In this document: positions 18,380 through 26,660 of the stretch, piece by piece | Layout of the letters: every line of letters begins with the position of its first letter | How positions within the stretch are numbered: position 1 is the stretch's first letter | From: Psychrobacter namhaensis | GTDB lineage: Bacteria; Pseudomonadota; Gammaproteobacteria; Pseudomonadales; Moraxellaceae | DNA length: 64,000 bases | Assembly: GCF_016107545.1 (NCBI RefSeq) | Contig: NZ_JABASS010000001.1 | Coordinates: 310,001 to 374,000 of the forward strand | Reading direction: 5' to 3' | Position numbers and translations under genes: made by a program | The notes under the pieces: generated by a model | The model's input: only the letters and a program-made list of their open reading frames with translations | Database searches by the model: none | Told to the model about the DNA's origin: nothing

Positions 18380-19228
18380 ATGAGTAAGCCTGCTTTCTCG
18401 TTTGAGTTTTTCCCTGCAAAAACAGAGCAAGGCCACGAAAAGCTACTGAGTACTTTTGATGAGCTAAATAAGCTGTCACCGACCTACTTTTCCGTCACCT
18501 ATGGTGCGGGCGGCTCTACCCGTAGCCGCACATTAAATATTGTTCAAGCCTTATGCGCGCGCGGTGACACTGACATTGCGCCGCATATGTCTTGCATCGG
18601 TGATGACAAAAGTGAAGTCGCTGAGCTACTGGAGCTTTACAAAGGTTTGGGCATTAAGCGTTTGGTAGCCCTGCGTGGTGACTTGCCATCCGGTCAAGTT
18701 GGTATGGGTGAGCTGCCATTTGCTTTAGACTTAGTTAAGTTTATTCGCGAACACTCAGGCGATCATTTTCATATCGAAGTTGCCGCTTATCCTGAGATGC
18801 ATCCACAAGCGCGTAGTTTTGAGTTTGATGTAGACAATTTAGTCAATAAATATCAGGCGGGTGCGAATGCTTCTATTACGCAGTTTTTCTATAACGCCGA
18901 CAGCTATCTGTACTTGCGTGACACGCTAGAGAAGCGTGGTATCGATACCACAGCCCAGCCTTTGGTCGCTGGTATTATGCCAATCACCAATTCTAGCAAC
19001 CTAGTGCGTTTTGCTGATAGCTGTGGCGCTGATATTCCTCGCTATGTACGTAAACGGCTGGCTGACTTTGGTGATGACAGTAAAGCCATTCGTGAGTTTG
19101 GTTTTGACGTGGTTTACCGCTTGTGTGAGCGTTTAATCGCCGAGGGTGTACCAGCCATGCATTTTTACAGCATGAATAAAGTTGAGCCCAATAAGCGCTT
19201 AGTGGAAGCGCTGGGACTGACTGCGTAA
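18380..19228 (+). CDS. metF: 5,10-methylenetetrahydrofolate reductase
   Basis: MetF reduces methylene-THF to methyl-THF, the methyl donor for methionine synthase. The 282-aa FAD enzyme shows FEFFPAKTEQG at the N-terminus (catalytic Glu), SVTYGAGGSTR (about residues 39-49), RLVALRGDLP (about 95), and ASITQFFYNADSYL with the later PGIMP-like segment VAGIMPITN. Start ATG 18380 follows GAGGAGCA. It forms a natural pair with ahcY: together they rebuild methionine from SAH. A strong terminator follows. Confidence 0.96.
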   Translation: MSKPAFSFEFFPAKTEQGHEKLLSTFDELNKLSPTYFSVTYGAGGSTRSRTLNIVQALCARGDTDIAPHMSCIGDDKSEVAELLELYKGLGIKRLVALRGDLPSGQVGMGELPFALDLVKFIREHSGDHFHIEVAAYPEMHPQARSFEFDVDNLVNKYQAGANASITQFFYNADSYLYLRDTLEKRGIDTTAQPLVAGIMPITNSSNLVRFADSCGADIPRYVRKRLADFGDDSKAIREFGFDVVYRLCERLIAEGVPAMHFYSMNKVEPNKRLVEALGLTA

Positions 19229-19253
19229 ACGACGATTCAATCATAGAGTGAAT

Positions 19254-19283
19254 AACTGGCGTTCTTAGGAGCGCCAGTTTTTT
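19254..19283 (+). terminator. Terminator of ahcY-metF
   Basis: AACTGGCGTTC pairs with GAGCGCCAGTT over a short loop, followed by a T7 run. Confidence 0.9.
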
Positions 19284-19428
19284 TATTGCTGCCACTATTT
19301 ATTGCTTGGACAAAACTGTTGATAAAAAATATTCGGCAACCTCTACTAGCAACAATCCCTTTACCCACGTAAATGATATTCTGCTAAGATATTTACACAC
19401 ACTATTCAAAATATAGGACTAAGCGACT

Positions 19429-20316
19429 GTGCGACGTTTTTTTTATGCCACCAGTAATGACATCAATGATGAAAAAGAACCCAGCTATCCTCAGCTGAAC
19501 ACTTTACCGATTGGTGCTAGCATCGAGCTGACAGAGAGCATTGTCCATCATTGGTGCCGCGTCTTACGGGCAAACACGGGTGACCAAGGTGTTTTATTTG
19601 ATGGCTTTGGCGGGGAGTATCAGGTACAGCTACAAACCATCAGTAAAAAACATGCCTCTGTGAGCTTACTGGCTCATTTGGAGGATGACCGTAGCGCCTC
19701 TGTGCGCACTAAAATTGGCCTAGTGATGAGTCGCGGTGAACGAATGGACTATGCGATTCAAAAATCGACTGAGCTTGGTGTCACAGCCATTCAACTACTC
19801 AGCAGTCATCATGGCGAGGTCAATCTAAAGCCAGCACAAGTAGAAAAAAAGCTGGCTCACTGGCAACAAGTCGCTATTGCGGCGTGTGAACAATGCGGCC
19901 TCAATCGGCCGCCGCTTATTATTGCCCCTGTCTCTATTCATGAGTGGCTACAACGCCTAAATACAAGTACTGTAGAGGCGCAAATGACTGCGAAGCCTCT
20001 TGATGTCAGCTCTATTGTCTCTACACTGAGCCAAGACCCTTATTATCAAATATTGCAGCAATCATCTGACTTGCGTATGCAGCTAAGCGTGCCAGCAGTG
20101 GGACAATCTGCCATGCCAGCCTCGCTACCCGCCGTCCTAAAGCAAAAAACACCTTATATCGAGCTGTTAATTGGCCCTGAGGGCGGACTTAGTCAAGACG
20201 AATGCAAGCAAGCAGCAAGGGTTAATTTTGAGCCATGGCAAATTGGCACGAGGATCTTACGTACCGAGACTGCACCGGTGGTGGCACTGGCGACGATGCA
20301 CGCTTTGAGCCACTAA
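19429..20316 (+). CDS. rsmE: 16S rRNA (uracil(1498)-N(3))-methyltransferase
   Basis: RsmE methylates U1498 of 16S rRNA. The SPOUT-fold protein starts with GTG (MRRFFYATS) after ATAGGA. Visible motifs are HHWCRVLRA-like VHHWCRVLRANTGD (PUA-like domain), MSRGERMDYAIQKSTELGV (about residues 103-121), ACEQCGLNRPP, and the SAM-binding knot ELLIGPEGGLSQDE and GTRILRTETAPVVAL. At 295 aa it is about 50 residues longer than E. coli RsmE (243); the extra sequence is a low-complexity stretch at roughly residues 170-235, between the knot strands. Confidence 0.93.
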   Translation: MRRFFYATSNDINDEKEPSYPQLNTLPIGASIELTESIVHHWCRVLRANTGDQGVLFDGFGGEYQVQLQTISKKHASVSLLAHLEDDRSASVRTKIGLVMSRGERMDYAIQKSTELGVTAIQLLSSHHGEVNLKPAQVEKKLAHWQQVAIAACEQCGLNRPPLIIAPVSIHEWLQRLNTSTVEAQMTAKPLDVSSIVSTLSQDPYYQILQQSSDLRMQLSVPAVGQSAMPASLPAVLKQKTPYIELLIGPEGGLSQDECKQAARVNFEPWQIGTRILRTETAPVVALATMHALSH

Positions 20317-20366
20317 TAATTCTGACCCTATGTGCGTAACCCTATTTATTATTTAATGTTGACGTT

Positions 20367-22091
20367 ATGAGCCCAATTATGACTACTTTTGCTCCTATTC
20401 CAGTCGCAGACAAACAGCAGTTGCTGGCCAAATTATGCGAGCAACTTGATGACGCCATATTTATTTTAGATGCTAACTTACGCTATTTATGGGTCAATGC
20501 CAGTTACGAGATCATGATTGGCTACCGTGAGGCGTTTATGCTTGGGCGGCCCCTTGGTATATATGCAGCAGAATTTTTATCTGAGGAAGAAAAAGCGATT
20601 TTAGCAGATATTATTAGCCACTTAGACAGTAGTGGCTTTTATGAAAACCATTTTTCGATGCCAAATCGCTATGGACAGATACTAGAATGCCATATGACGT
20701 ATCGCAAGATTTGTATCGCACAGACTGTTTATTACGTCGGTATGGTGCGTGATGTGTCATCAGCCATCAAAGACCAAAGGCAGGTAGCGCATTTGCTCAA
20801 CTATGACCAATTGACTGGATTACCCAATCGTAAAGTGTTTTTGAGTCAAACCAGCGACTTGCTATTGGACAGCTACCAAGAAGTCGTCATCGTGCGTTTC
20901 AATATTGACCGTTATCGTAGTCTTGCAAGCTTACTAGGGCCTGATGGCATCAACCTCTTAATACAAGACTTTGTCACACGCGTCAAAGCACTCAAACTGG
21001 ATAATTTGCACTGTTTTTCTCACTTTGGTGGCGATGATTTTGCCTTCTTGTTCGAGTGCCATGACGCCAACATGACACGTCATCAGCTAGACAGTTTAAT
21101 GCAAATGTGTGAACGCCCTTTCACCTTAGGGGAAAATGCGGCAACAGAAGCTAATATCTATTGTCGTATCTCCGTGGGTGTCAGTTATTTTCCTGAAAAT
21201 GATGATACGTTAATAGGATTGTTAACCAAAGCCGAAAAGGCGCTACACTATGTCAAACAGCAAGGTGGAGATGATATCTGCTGGTATGATACCGCTATTG
21301 ATGAAGCCACTGATGGCAGCTTACAGTTAGAATCTGAGCTTCGAGCTGCCACAACGGAAGGACAATTTGTTCCTTATTATCAACCAAAATTTGAATTAGC
21401 GACCGGGATTATTACGGGCTTTGAGGCTCTAGTGCGCTGGCAACATCCAACGCGAGGACTCCTAAAACCAGTACATTTTATCAATGCGATTCTCACACAT
21501 AAGCTGTCGTTTGAGCTTTTCTCACAAATGGCCATTCAAATTGCCAAACAGCTGTCTGCTTGGCAACAGCAAGGCTTTTGTCAGCACATCTGTATCAATG
21601 CTGACGCCGCTGAGTTTAGCCACCCTGATTTTTTTGAGATGGTGAGCAAGCTATTTATACAGCATAATATTTCTGCGCATCAATTGCATATTGAGGTGAC
21701 TGAATCCTCCTTAATTCAGCGCCATGCCAATGTCAAAAAACAGCTTGATTTGCTCAAAGAGCTAGGGGTCTTTCTTGCGTTGGATGACTTTGGTACTGGC
21801 TATGCCTCCTTAAGTTATCTGCAAGAATATCCGTTTGATTTTATTAAAATCGACAAAAGCTTTATCACGAATATTGAAACCGATCGTACCCAGCATGCCA
21901 TTGTAAAAGCCATTTTAGACCTAGCCGTTGCGCTCGACATGCAAGTGATCGCTGAAGGCATCGAGACTGAGGAGCAGCGTGACGTGCTATTGGCAATGGA
22001 TTGTCAGTATGGTCAAGGGTATTGGTTTGGCAAACCAGTAACCGCTGACGTTGCCACCAAGATGTTGATTCAGCAGGACGCTACTAAATGA
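20367..22091 (+). CDS. PAS-GGDEF-EAL protein (probable cyclic-di-GMP phosphodiesterase)
   Basis: A 574-residue sensor/signalling protein without membrane helices. A PAS domain covers about residues 20-130 (FILDANLRYLWVNASYE, IGYREAFMLGR). A GGDEF-like domain follows (about 140-310, NYDQLTGLPNRKVF); its active-site motif is GGDDF, so cyclase activity is doubtful. The EAL domain (about 325-570) looks complete: the EAL signature in FEALVRWQHP, NADAAEF, EVTESSL, DDFGTGYASLSYL, KIDKSF and EGIETEEQ. I infer a c-di-GMP phosphodiesterase, perhaps with GTP sensing by the degenerate GGDEF. A second start at 20379 is possible. It stands alone after rsmE. Confidence 0.9.
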   Translation: MSPIMTTFAPIPVADKQQLLAKLCEQLDDAIFILDANLRYLWVNASYEIMIGYREAFMLGRPLGIYAAEFLSEEEKAILADIISHLDSSGFYENHFSMPNRYGQILECHMTYRKICIAQTVYYVGMVRDVSSAIKDQRQVAHLLNYDQLTGLPNRKVFLSQTSDLLLDSYQEVVIVRFNIDRYRSLASLLGPDGINLLIQDFVTRVKALKLDNLHCFSHFGGDDFAFLFECHDANMTRHQLDSLMQMCERPFTLGENAATEANIYCRISVGVSYFPENDDTLIGLLTKAEKALHYVKQQGGDDICWYDTAIDEATDGSLQLESELRAATTEGQFVPYYQPKFELATGIITGFEALVRWQHPTRGLLKPVHFINAILTHKLSFELFSQMAIQIAKQLSAWQQQGFCQHICINADAAEFSHPDFFEMVSKLFIQHNISAHQLHIEVTESSLIQRHANVKKQLDLLKELGVFLALDDFGTGYASLSYLQEYPFDFIKIDKSFITNIETDRTQHAIVKAILDLAVALDMQVIAEGIETEEQRDVLLAMDCQYGQGYWFGKPVTADVATKMLIQQDATK

Positions 22092-22484
22092 CCCCAAGTT
22101 CGTTGACGTTTATTTTCTCAGTATCACGAGTGTTTTCATACGGTTATTTGTCATAAGCTTTAGCGTCTAACGTTGATCGTATAACGGATGCAACATAGGT
22201 TCATGACTTATCAGTGCTGTCACCAAACTTGTATAATCGCCTACGAAAGCCTATCTTTTACAGTGAATTTGTTAGATCTTGTTAAGTCTCAAGCCGACTC
22301 TGACAATCACCATTCTTTTCAATACATATTTTGTGTAATCGATAACGTCACCAATCTGCGTTACTGCCTAGTATTTATGTAAATACATTGGTTCAGTGTG
22401 AGCAGGACTATGCGCTAAGTGATAGTGCAGACGTGTGCCTATTGTGAACTATCATCGGTTACATACTAAAAAGGACAGGAAGTT
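22092..22484. other. Intergenic region before the acyl-CoA dehydrogenase
   Basis: About 390 bases without a supported gene. A 64-codon frame at 22188-22382 has an unusual Cys/His/Tyr-rich composition and no ribosome-binding site. A TATAAT at about 22229 has only a poor -35 partner. No riboswitch or terminator was recognised. Confidence 0.5.
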
Positions 22485-24278
22485 ATGCAATACAAAGCAC
22501 CCTTACGTGACATTCAATTCGTGATGCATGAGCTACTTGACAGCGAAAGCCACTATAAAACTTTGCCGGCCTTTCAAGAAGCGGATCGCGAGCTGATGGA
22601 CAGTCTGTTTGAGATGGCTGCCAGCTTTGCGGAAAACGAGCTATCACCATTGAACCAAAGCGGTGATGCCGAAGGCTGCCAGTTTGACAATGGCAAAGTG
22701 ACTACGCCAAAAGGCTTTAAGGAAGCTTATGACGCATATTGCGAACTTGGTTTCCCTGCTCTGTCGGCTGAAGAAGAGTTTGGCGGTCAAAACATGCCAT
22801 TTTCATTGTCTACTGTTATCAATGAAATGGTTGGTACTGCCAACTGGTCATTCTCTATGTACCCTGGCCTATCACATGGCGCCATTCAAACCATCGAACA
22901 TCACGGTACTGACGAGCAAAAACAAACGTATCTAGAAAAAATGGTGACTGGCGAATGGTCAGGCACCATGTGTCTTACTGAAGCACATGCTGGCTCTGAC
23001 TTGGGTATTATCCGTACCAAAGCTGAACCTAAAGAAGATGGTAGCTATAGCATCACGGGGCAAAAAATCTTTATCTCTGCCGGTGAGCACGATTTAACAG
23101 ACAATATCATTCACATTGTGTTGGCTCGCCTACCAGGCGCACCTGCTGGCACAAAAGGCATCTCACTATTTATCGTACCTAAAGTGATGGTCAATGCAGA
23201 CAACAGCTTAGGCGAAAACAATAACGTCGTTTGTGGTTCTATCGAACACAAAATGGGTATCAAAGCTTCTGCGACTTGTGTGATGAACTTTGATGGCGCA
23301 ACGGGTTACTTAATCGGACCTGAAAACCGTGGCCTACAGTGCATGTTTACCTTTATGAATGTTGCCCGTATCGGTACCGCTGTTCAAGGTCTAACCGCTG
23401 CAGAGTATGCGTTCCAAGGTTCATTAACTTATGCCAAAGACCGCTTAGCCATGCGTTCACTATCCGGTGCTAAAGCGCCTGATAAAGTTGCTGACCCTAT
23501 TATCGTGCATCCAGCCGTTCGTAACATGCTATTGACCGAAAAAGCCTTTGCTGAAGGCGGACGCGCATTGGTTTATTACCTCGCACATTTTGCCGATACA
23601 GTGGCAAAAGGCGAAGGCGATGATCTGAAATTTGCTGACCAAATGCTGTCACTATTGACACCAATTGCTAAAGCCTTCCTAACTGAAACGGGCCTTGAAG
23701 CTGCCAATCATGGCGTACAGGTCTATGGTGGTCATGGCTTTATCAGTGAATGGGGTATGGAGCAAAACGTGCGTGATACACGTATTGCTTGCTTATATGA
23801 AGGCACCACTGAAATCCAAGCACTTGATCTGCTAGGTCGTAAAGTGTTGGGCTCACAAGGTAAGCTGCTTGCAAATTTTGTCAAAATCATCCAAAAATTC
23901 TGCAACGAGCACAAAGAAAATGACGAGATGGGCCAATTCATTCGCCCACTTGCCAAGCATCTTAAAGAATGGGGTGACCTAACGGCTCGCATTGGCATGC
24001 AAGCCACTGAAAACCCAGACGCTGTCGGCGGTGCTGCTGTTGATTACATGTACTTCAGTGGTTATGTGACCCTTGCTTACTTATGGGCTCGTATGGCGCT
24101 GGTTGCTCAAACAGCTATTAAAGACGGCAGTGGTGAAAAAGCGTTTTATGATGCCAAGATTAAAACCGCTCAATTCTACTTTGCGAAGTTGTTACCGCGC
24201 ACGACCACACATGTCCAGCGCATCAGCACAGGTGTTGAGCCGTACATGAGTATGGACGTTGATCAGTTTGCCTTCTAA
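22485..24278 (+). CDS. Acyl-CoA dehydrogenase, long form with C-terminal extension (paralog 1)
   Basis: A 597-residue FAD enzyme of the long acyl-CoA dehydrogenase subgroup (about 600 aa; the DmdC/AidB-like group with an extra C-terminal domain), which introduces the alpha-beta double bond in acyl-CoAs. Visible segments are the N-terminal YKAPLRDIQFVM, the flavin/substrate region GTMCLTEAHAGSDLG (about residues 163-178), KIFISAGEHDLTDN, and the C-terminal GGHGFISEWGMEQNVRD and YEGTTEIQALDLLGRK. The glutamate in the YEGTTE segment is in the usual catalytic-base region. It is clearly paralogous to the next gene. Start ATG 22485 follows AGGACAGGAAG. The substrate chain length is unknown. Confidence 0.92.
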   Translation: MQYKAPLRDIQFVMHELLDSESHYKTLPAFQEADRELMDSLFEMAASFAENELSPLNQSGDAEGCQFDNGKVTTPKGFKEAYDAYCELGFPALSAEEEFGGQNMPFSLSTVINEMVGTANWSFSMYPGLSHGAIQTIEHHGTDEQKQTYLEKMVTGEWSGTMCLTEAHAGSDLGIIRTKAEPKEDGSYSITGQKIFISAGEHDLTDNIIHIVLARLPGAPAGTKGISLFIVPKVMVNADNSLGENNNVVCGSIEHKMGIKASATCVMNFDGATGYLIGPENRGLQCMFTFMNVARIGTAVQGLTAAEYAFQGSLTYAKDRLAMRSLSGAKAPDKVADPIIVHPAVRNMLLTEKAFAEGGRALVYYLAHFADTVAKGEGDDLKFADQMLSLLTPIAKAFLTETGLEAANHGVQVYGGHGFISEWGMEQNVRDTRIACLYEGTTEIQALDLLGRKVLGSQGKLLANFVKIIQKFCNEHKENDEMGQFIRPLAKHLKEWGDLTARIGMQATENPDAVGGAAVDYMYFSGYVTLAYLWARMALVAQTAIKDGSGEKAFYDAKIKTAQFYFAKLLPRTTTHVQRISTGVEPYMSMDVDQFAF

Positions 24279-24312
24279 TTAACAGGCTAAAATATTAAAT
24301 ACTTTATTCGCT

Positions 24313-24348
24313 ATCGGCAACATACTTCAGTGTGTTGCCGATTTTTTT
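24313..24348 (+). terminator. Terminator of the first acyl-CoA dehydrogenase gene
   Basis: ATCGGCAACA pairs with TGTTGCCGAT over a loop of about 10 nt and is followed by a T-run. Confidence 0.9.
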
Positions 24349-24616
24349 ATGTACATAGGTGTGTCGCATTGTTTATAAACGCTTATAGACGTTTAGACGT
24401 TGATGGGCTCTCTTTGTGCGTGGCGGTGGTTTACATTGTGCTTAAGCACTGCAATAGTCGCTGCTAACTTTTGGTGCACGCACAATTCACGAAGAATTAT
24501 CCCTGCGCGCAAGCTTATTTGTTAAACTTTGACTATGAACCGCTAATGTTATCCCTGAAGAACCGTTAACACTCTTAACAACTACAATTTTATTTATTTG
24601 AACCAAAGGAATGTTT
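24349..24616. other. Remainder of the gap between the two acyl-CoA dehydrogenase genes
   Basis: With the preceding terminator, the gap from 24279 is 338 bases. Apart from the terminator, nothing is recognised. Because paralog 1 has its own terminator, paralog 2 probably has its own promoter here. Confidence 0.5.
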
Positions 24617-26401
24617 ATGGCTGTTTATAATGCCCCTCTAAATGACATGCGCTTTATCTTAAATGATGTGTTTAAAGCGCCACAATTTTGGCAAAATAAC
24701 GAAAACTTAGCGCATGTCGACATGGAAACAGTCGATATGATTTTAGAAGAAATGGCAAAACTGTCAAAAAACATTCTACTACCTATCAATCGCAGCGGTG
24801 ATGAAGAAGGCGCAACCTTTGAGGGTGATGGTGTCGTCACGACCCCTACTGGCTTTAAAGAGGCTTATAAGCAGTATGCGGAGTCAGGCTGGGTAGGTTT
24901 GAGTGGTAACGCTGAGTACGGTGGTCAAGGCTTCCCCAAGATGGTCACGATGCTCACTGAAGAGATGGTGTTTACGGCCAACCAATCTTTTGCCCTTTAT
25001 CCGAACCTGACAGTGGGTGCAACGCTTTGCCTAAATGCAGCGGCCTCTGAAGAGCAAAAGCAGACTTACCTAGAAAAAATGTATAACGGTGAATGGTCTG
25101 GTACCATGTGTTTGACAGAGCCACATGCTGGTACTGATTTAGGTATCATCAAGACCAAAGCCGTGCCTAACGATGATGGCAGCTACAATGTTTCTGGCAC
25201 CAAAATCTTTATCACTGGCGGTGAGCACGACCTCACTGAGAACATCATTCACTTAGTATTGGCAAAAACGCCAAATGCCCCAGAAGGCTCAAAAGGTATC
25301 TCACTGTTTGTGGTACCAAAATTCTTGGTCAATGAAGATGGCAGCTTAGGCGAGCGCAATACATTGGCTGTAGGTTCTATTGAGCACAAAATGGGCATCA
25401 AAGCCTCTGCTACTTGCGTCATGAACTTTGATGATGCCAAAGGCTGGATGGTCGGTGCAGAAAACACCGGTCTGTCTTCAATGTTTATTATGATGAACTA
25501 TGAGCGTGTTACCATGGGTCTACAAGGCCTTGGTGGTTCTGAGCTTGCTTATCAAAACGCTGCTTTATATGCCAATGACCGTGGTCAAGGCCGTAGCGAC
25601 ACGCAGCTACAAAGCCCAGAAAAGCCGGCTGATGCCATTATTCATCATGCTGATGTGCGCCGTATGCTATTAAACGCCAAAGCCAATACTGAAGCGTCAC
25701 GTTGCTTTGCGATGTACGTTGCCAAAAATCTTGATGAAGAAAAGTTTAGTACCGATCCTGAGTCAGCCAAAGCAGCAGCTGCTCGTGTGGCGCTACTAAC
25801 GCCAGTTGCTAAAGCGTTCTTGACTGATAAAGCGCTAGAAGCAACCGTTGATTGCCAGCAGGTCTTTGGGGGTCACGGTTATATACGCGAATGGGGTATG
25901 GAACAAATCGTCCGTGACACCCGTATCGCTCAGATTTATGAAGGTACCAACGGTATTCAGGCACTTGACCTACTAGGTCGTAAAGTGGCTCGTAACAATG
26001 GTAAATATGTCACGCATTTCTTAGGTGAGATTCGTGATTTTGTCAATAACATGCAAGCAGACCATGGTATCAAACAAGCCACGCTAGATGCAGCAGACAC
26101 TATTGAAGCGCTCACCACAACGGTTCTTAGCAATATTGGTGAACGTAAGAATGAAGTGAACGGCTGTGCAGTTGATTATATGCATGCCTTTGGCTACCTC
26201 GCCTATTCATACATGTTTGCATTGATGGTGGAAGCGGCAAATGGTAAAGAAGGTGACTTTTATACCAACAAAGCCAAGCTTGCGGATTATTTTGTCGGCC
26301 GCATCTTGCCACGTATTGATGCTCACGCACAAATGGTCAAAGCGGGTAGTGATCCAATGATGAACTTTGATTTAGATTACTTTGATGTACCTGCTAGCTA
26401 G
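24617..26401 (+). CDS. Acyl-CoA dehydrogenase, long form with C-terminal extension (paralog 2)
   Basis: A 594-residue paralog of the preceding gene with the same domain order: AVYNAPLNDMRFIL start, GTMCLTEPHAGTDLG, KIFITGGEHDLTEN, EHKMGIKASATCVMNFDDAKG, GGHGYIREWGMEQIVRD and YEGTNGIQALDLLGRK. Where paralog 1 has YEGTTE, this copy has YEGTNG, so the two may differ in catalytic-base position or substrate. ATG 24617 is chosen over 24611 because AAAGGA lies 6 nt upstream and the N-terminus then aligns with paralog 1. It is likely a beta-oxidation enzyme; the exact acyl-CoA is unknown. A strong terminator follows. Confidence 0.92.
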   Translation: MAVYNAPLNDMRFILNDVFKAPQFWQNNENLAHVDMETVDMILEEMAKLSKNILLPINRSGDEEGATFEGDGVVTTPTGFKEAYKQYAESGWVGLSGNAEYGGQGFPKMVTMLTEEMVFTANQSFALYPNLTVGATLCLNAAASEEQKQTYLEKMYNGEWSGTMCLTEPHAGTDLGIIKTKAVPNDDGSYNVSGTKIFITGGEHDLTENIIHLVLAKTPNAPEGSKGISLFVVPKFLVNEDGSLGERNTLAVGSIEHKMGIKASATCVMNFDDAKGWMVGAENTGLSSMFIMMNYERVTMGLQGLGGSELAYQNAALYANDRGQGRSDTQLQSPEKPADAIIHHADVRRMLLNAKANTEASRCFAMYVAKNLDEEKFSTDPESAKAAAARVALLTPVAKAFLTDKALEATVDCQQVFGGHGYIREWGMEQIVRDTRIAQIYEGTNGIQALDLLGRKVARNNGKYVTHFLGEIRDFVNNMQADHGIKQATLDAADTIEALTTTVLSNIGERKNEVNGCAVDYMHAFGYLAYSYMFALMVEAANGKEGDFYTNKAKLADYFVGRILPRIDAHAQMVKAGSDPMMNFDLDYFDVPAS

Positions 26402-26434
26402 GTAGTCATTGTGATTGCCCGATAAATCTCTCAT

Positions 26435-26467
26435 AAAAAGGACAGTAATATCACTGTCCTTTTTTTT
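26435..26467 (+). terminator. Terminator of the second acyl-CoA dehydrogenase gene
   Basis: AAAAAGGACAGT pairs with ACTGTCCTTTTT, followed by further Ts. Confidence 0.92.
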
Positions 26468-26660
26468 GTCAAAATAACTGCTAACAAAATAATTCACTAT
26501 CCATGCACAGTTATGATTAAAATAACGCAAGATAAAGTGTCGCTCAAATTAAACTCAGGTGTGACCAAATTTTTAGCAAATGCCATTATTATTATCACTT
26601 ATACGATGCACAGTATTAAATAATAAAAGCGATTGAAACAACGATAATAAAAGGTGCGAC

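Noticed and set aside
22188..22382. A 64-codon open frame
   Set aside because: No ribosome-binding site, odd composition and no family resemblance; treated as chance.
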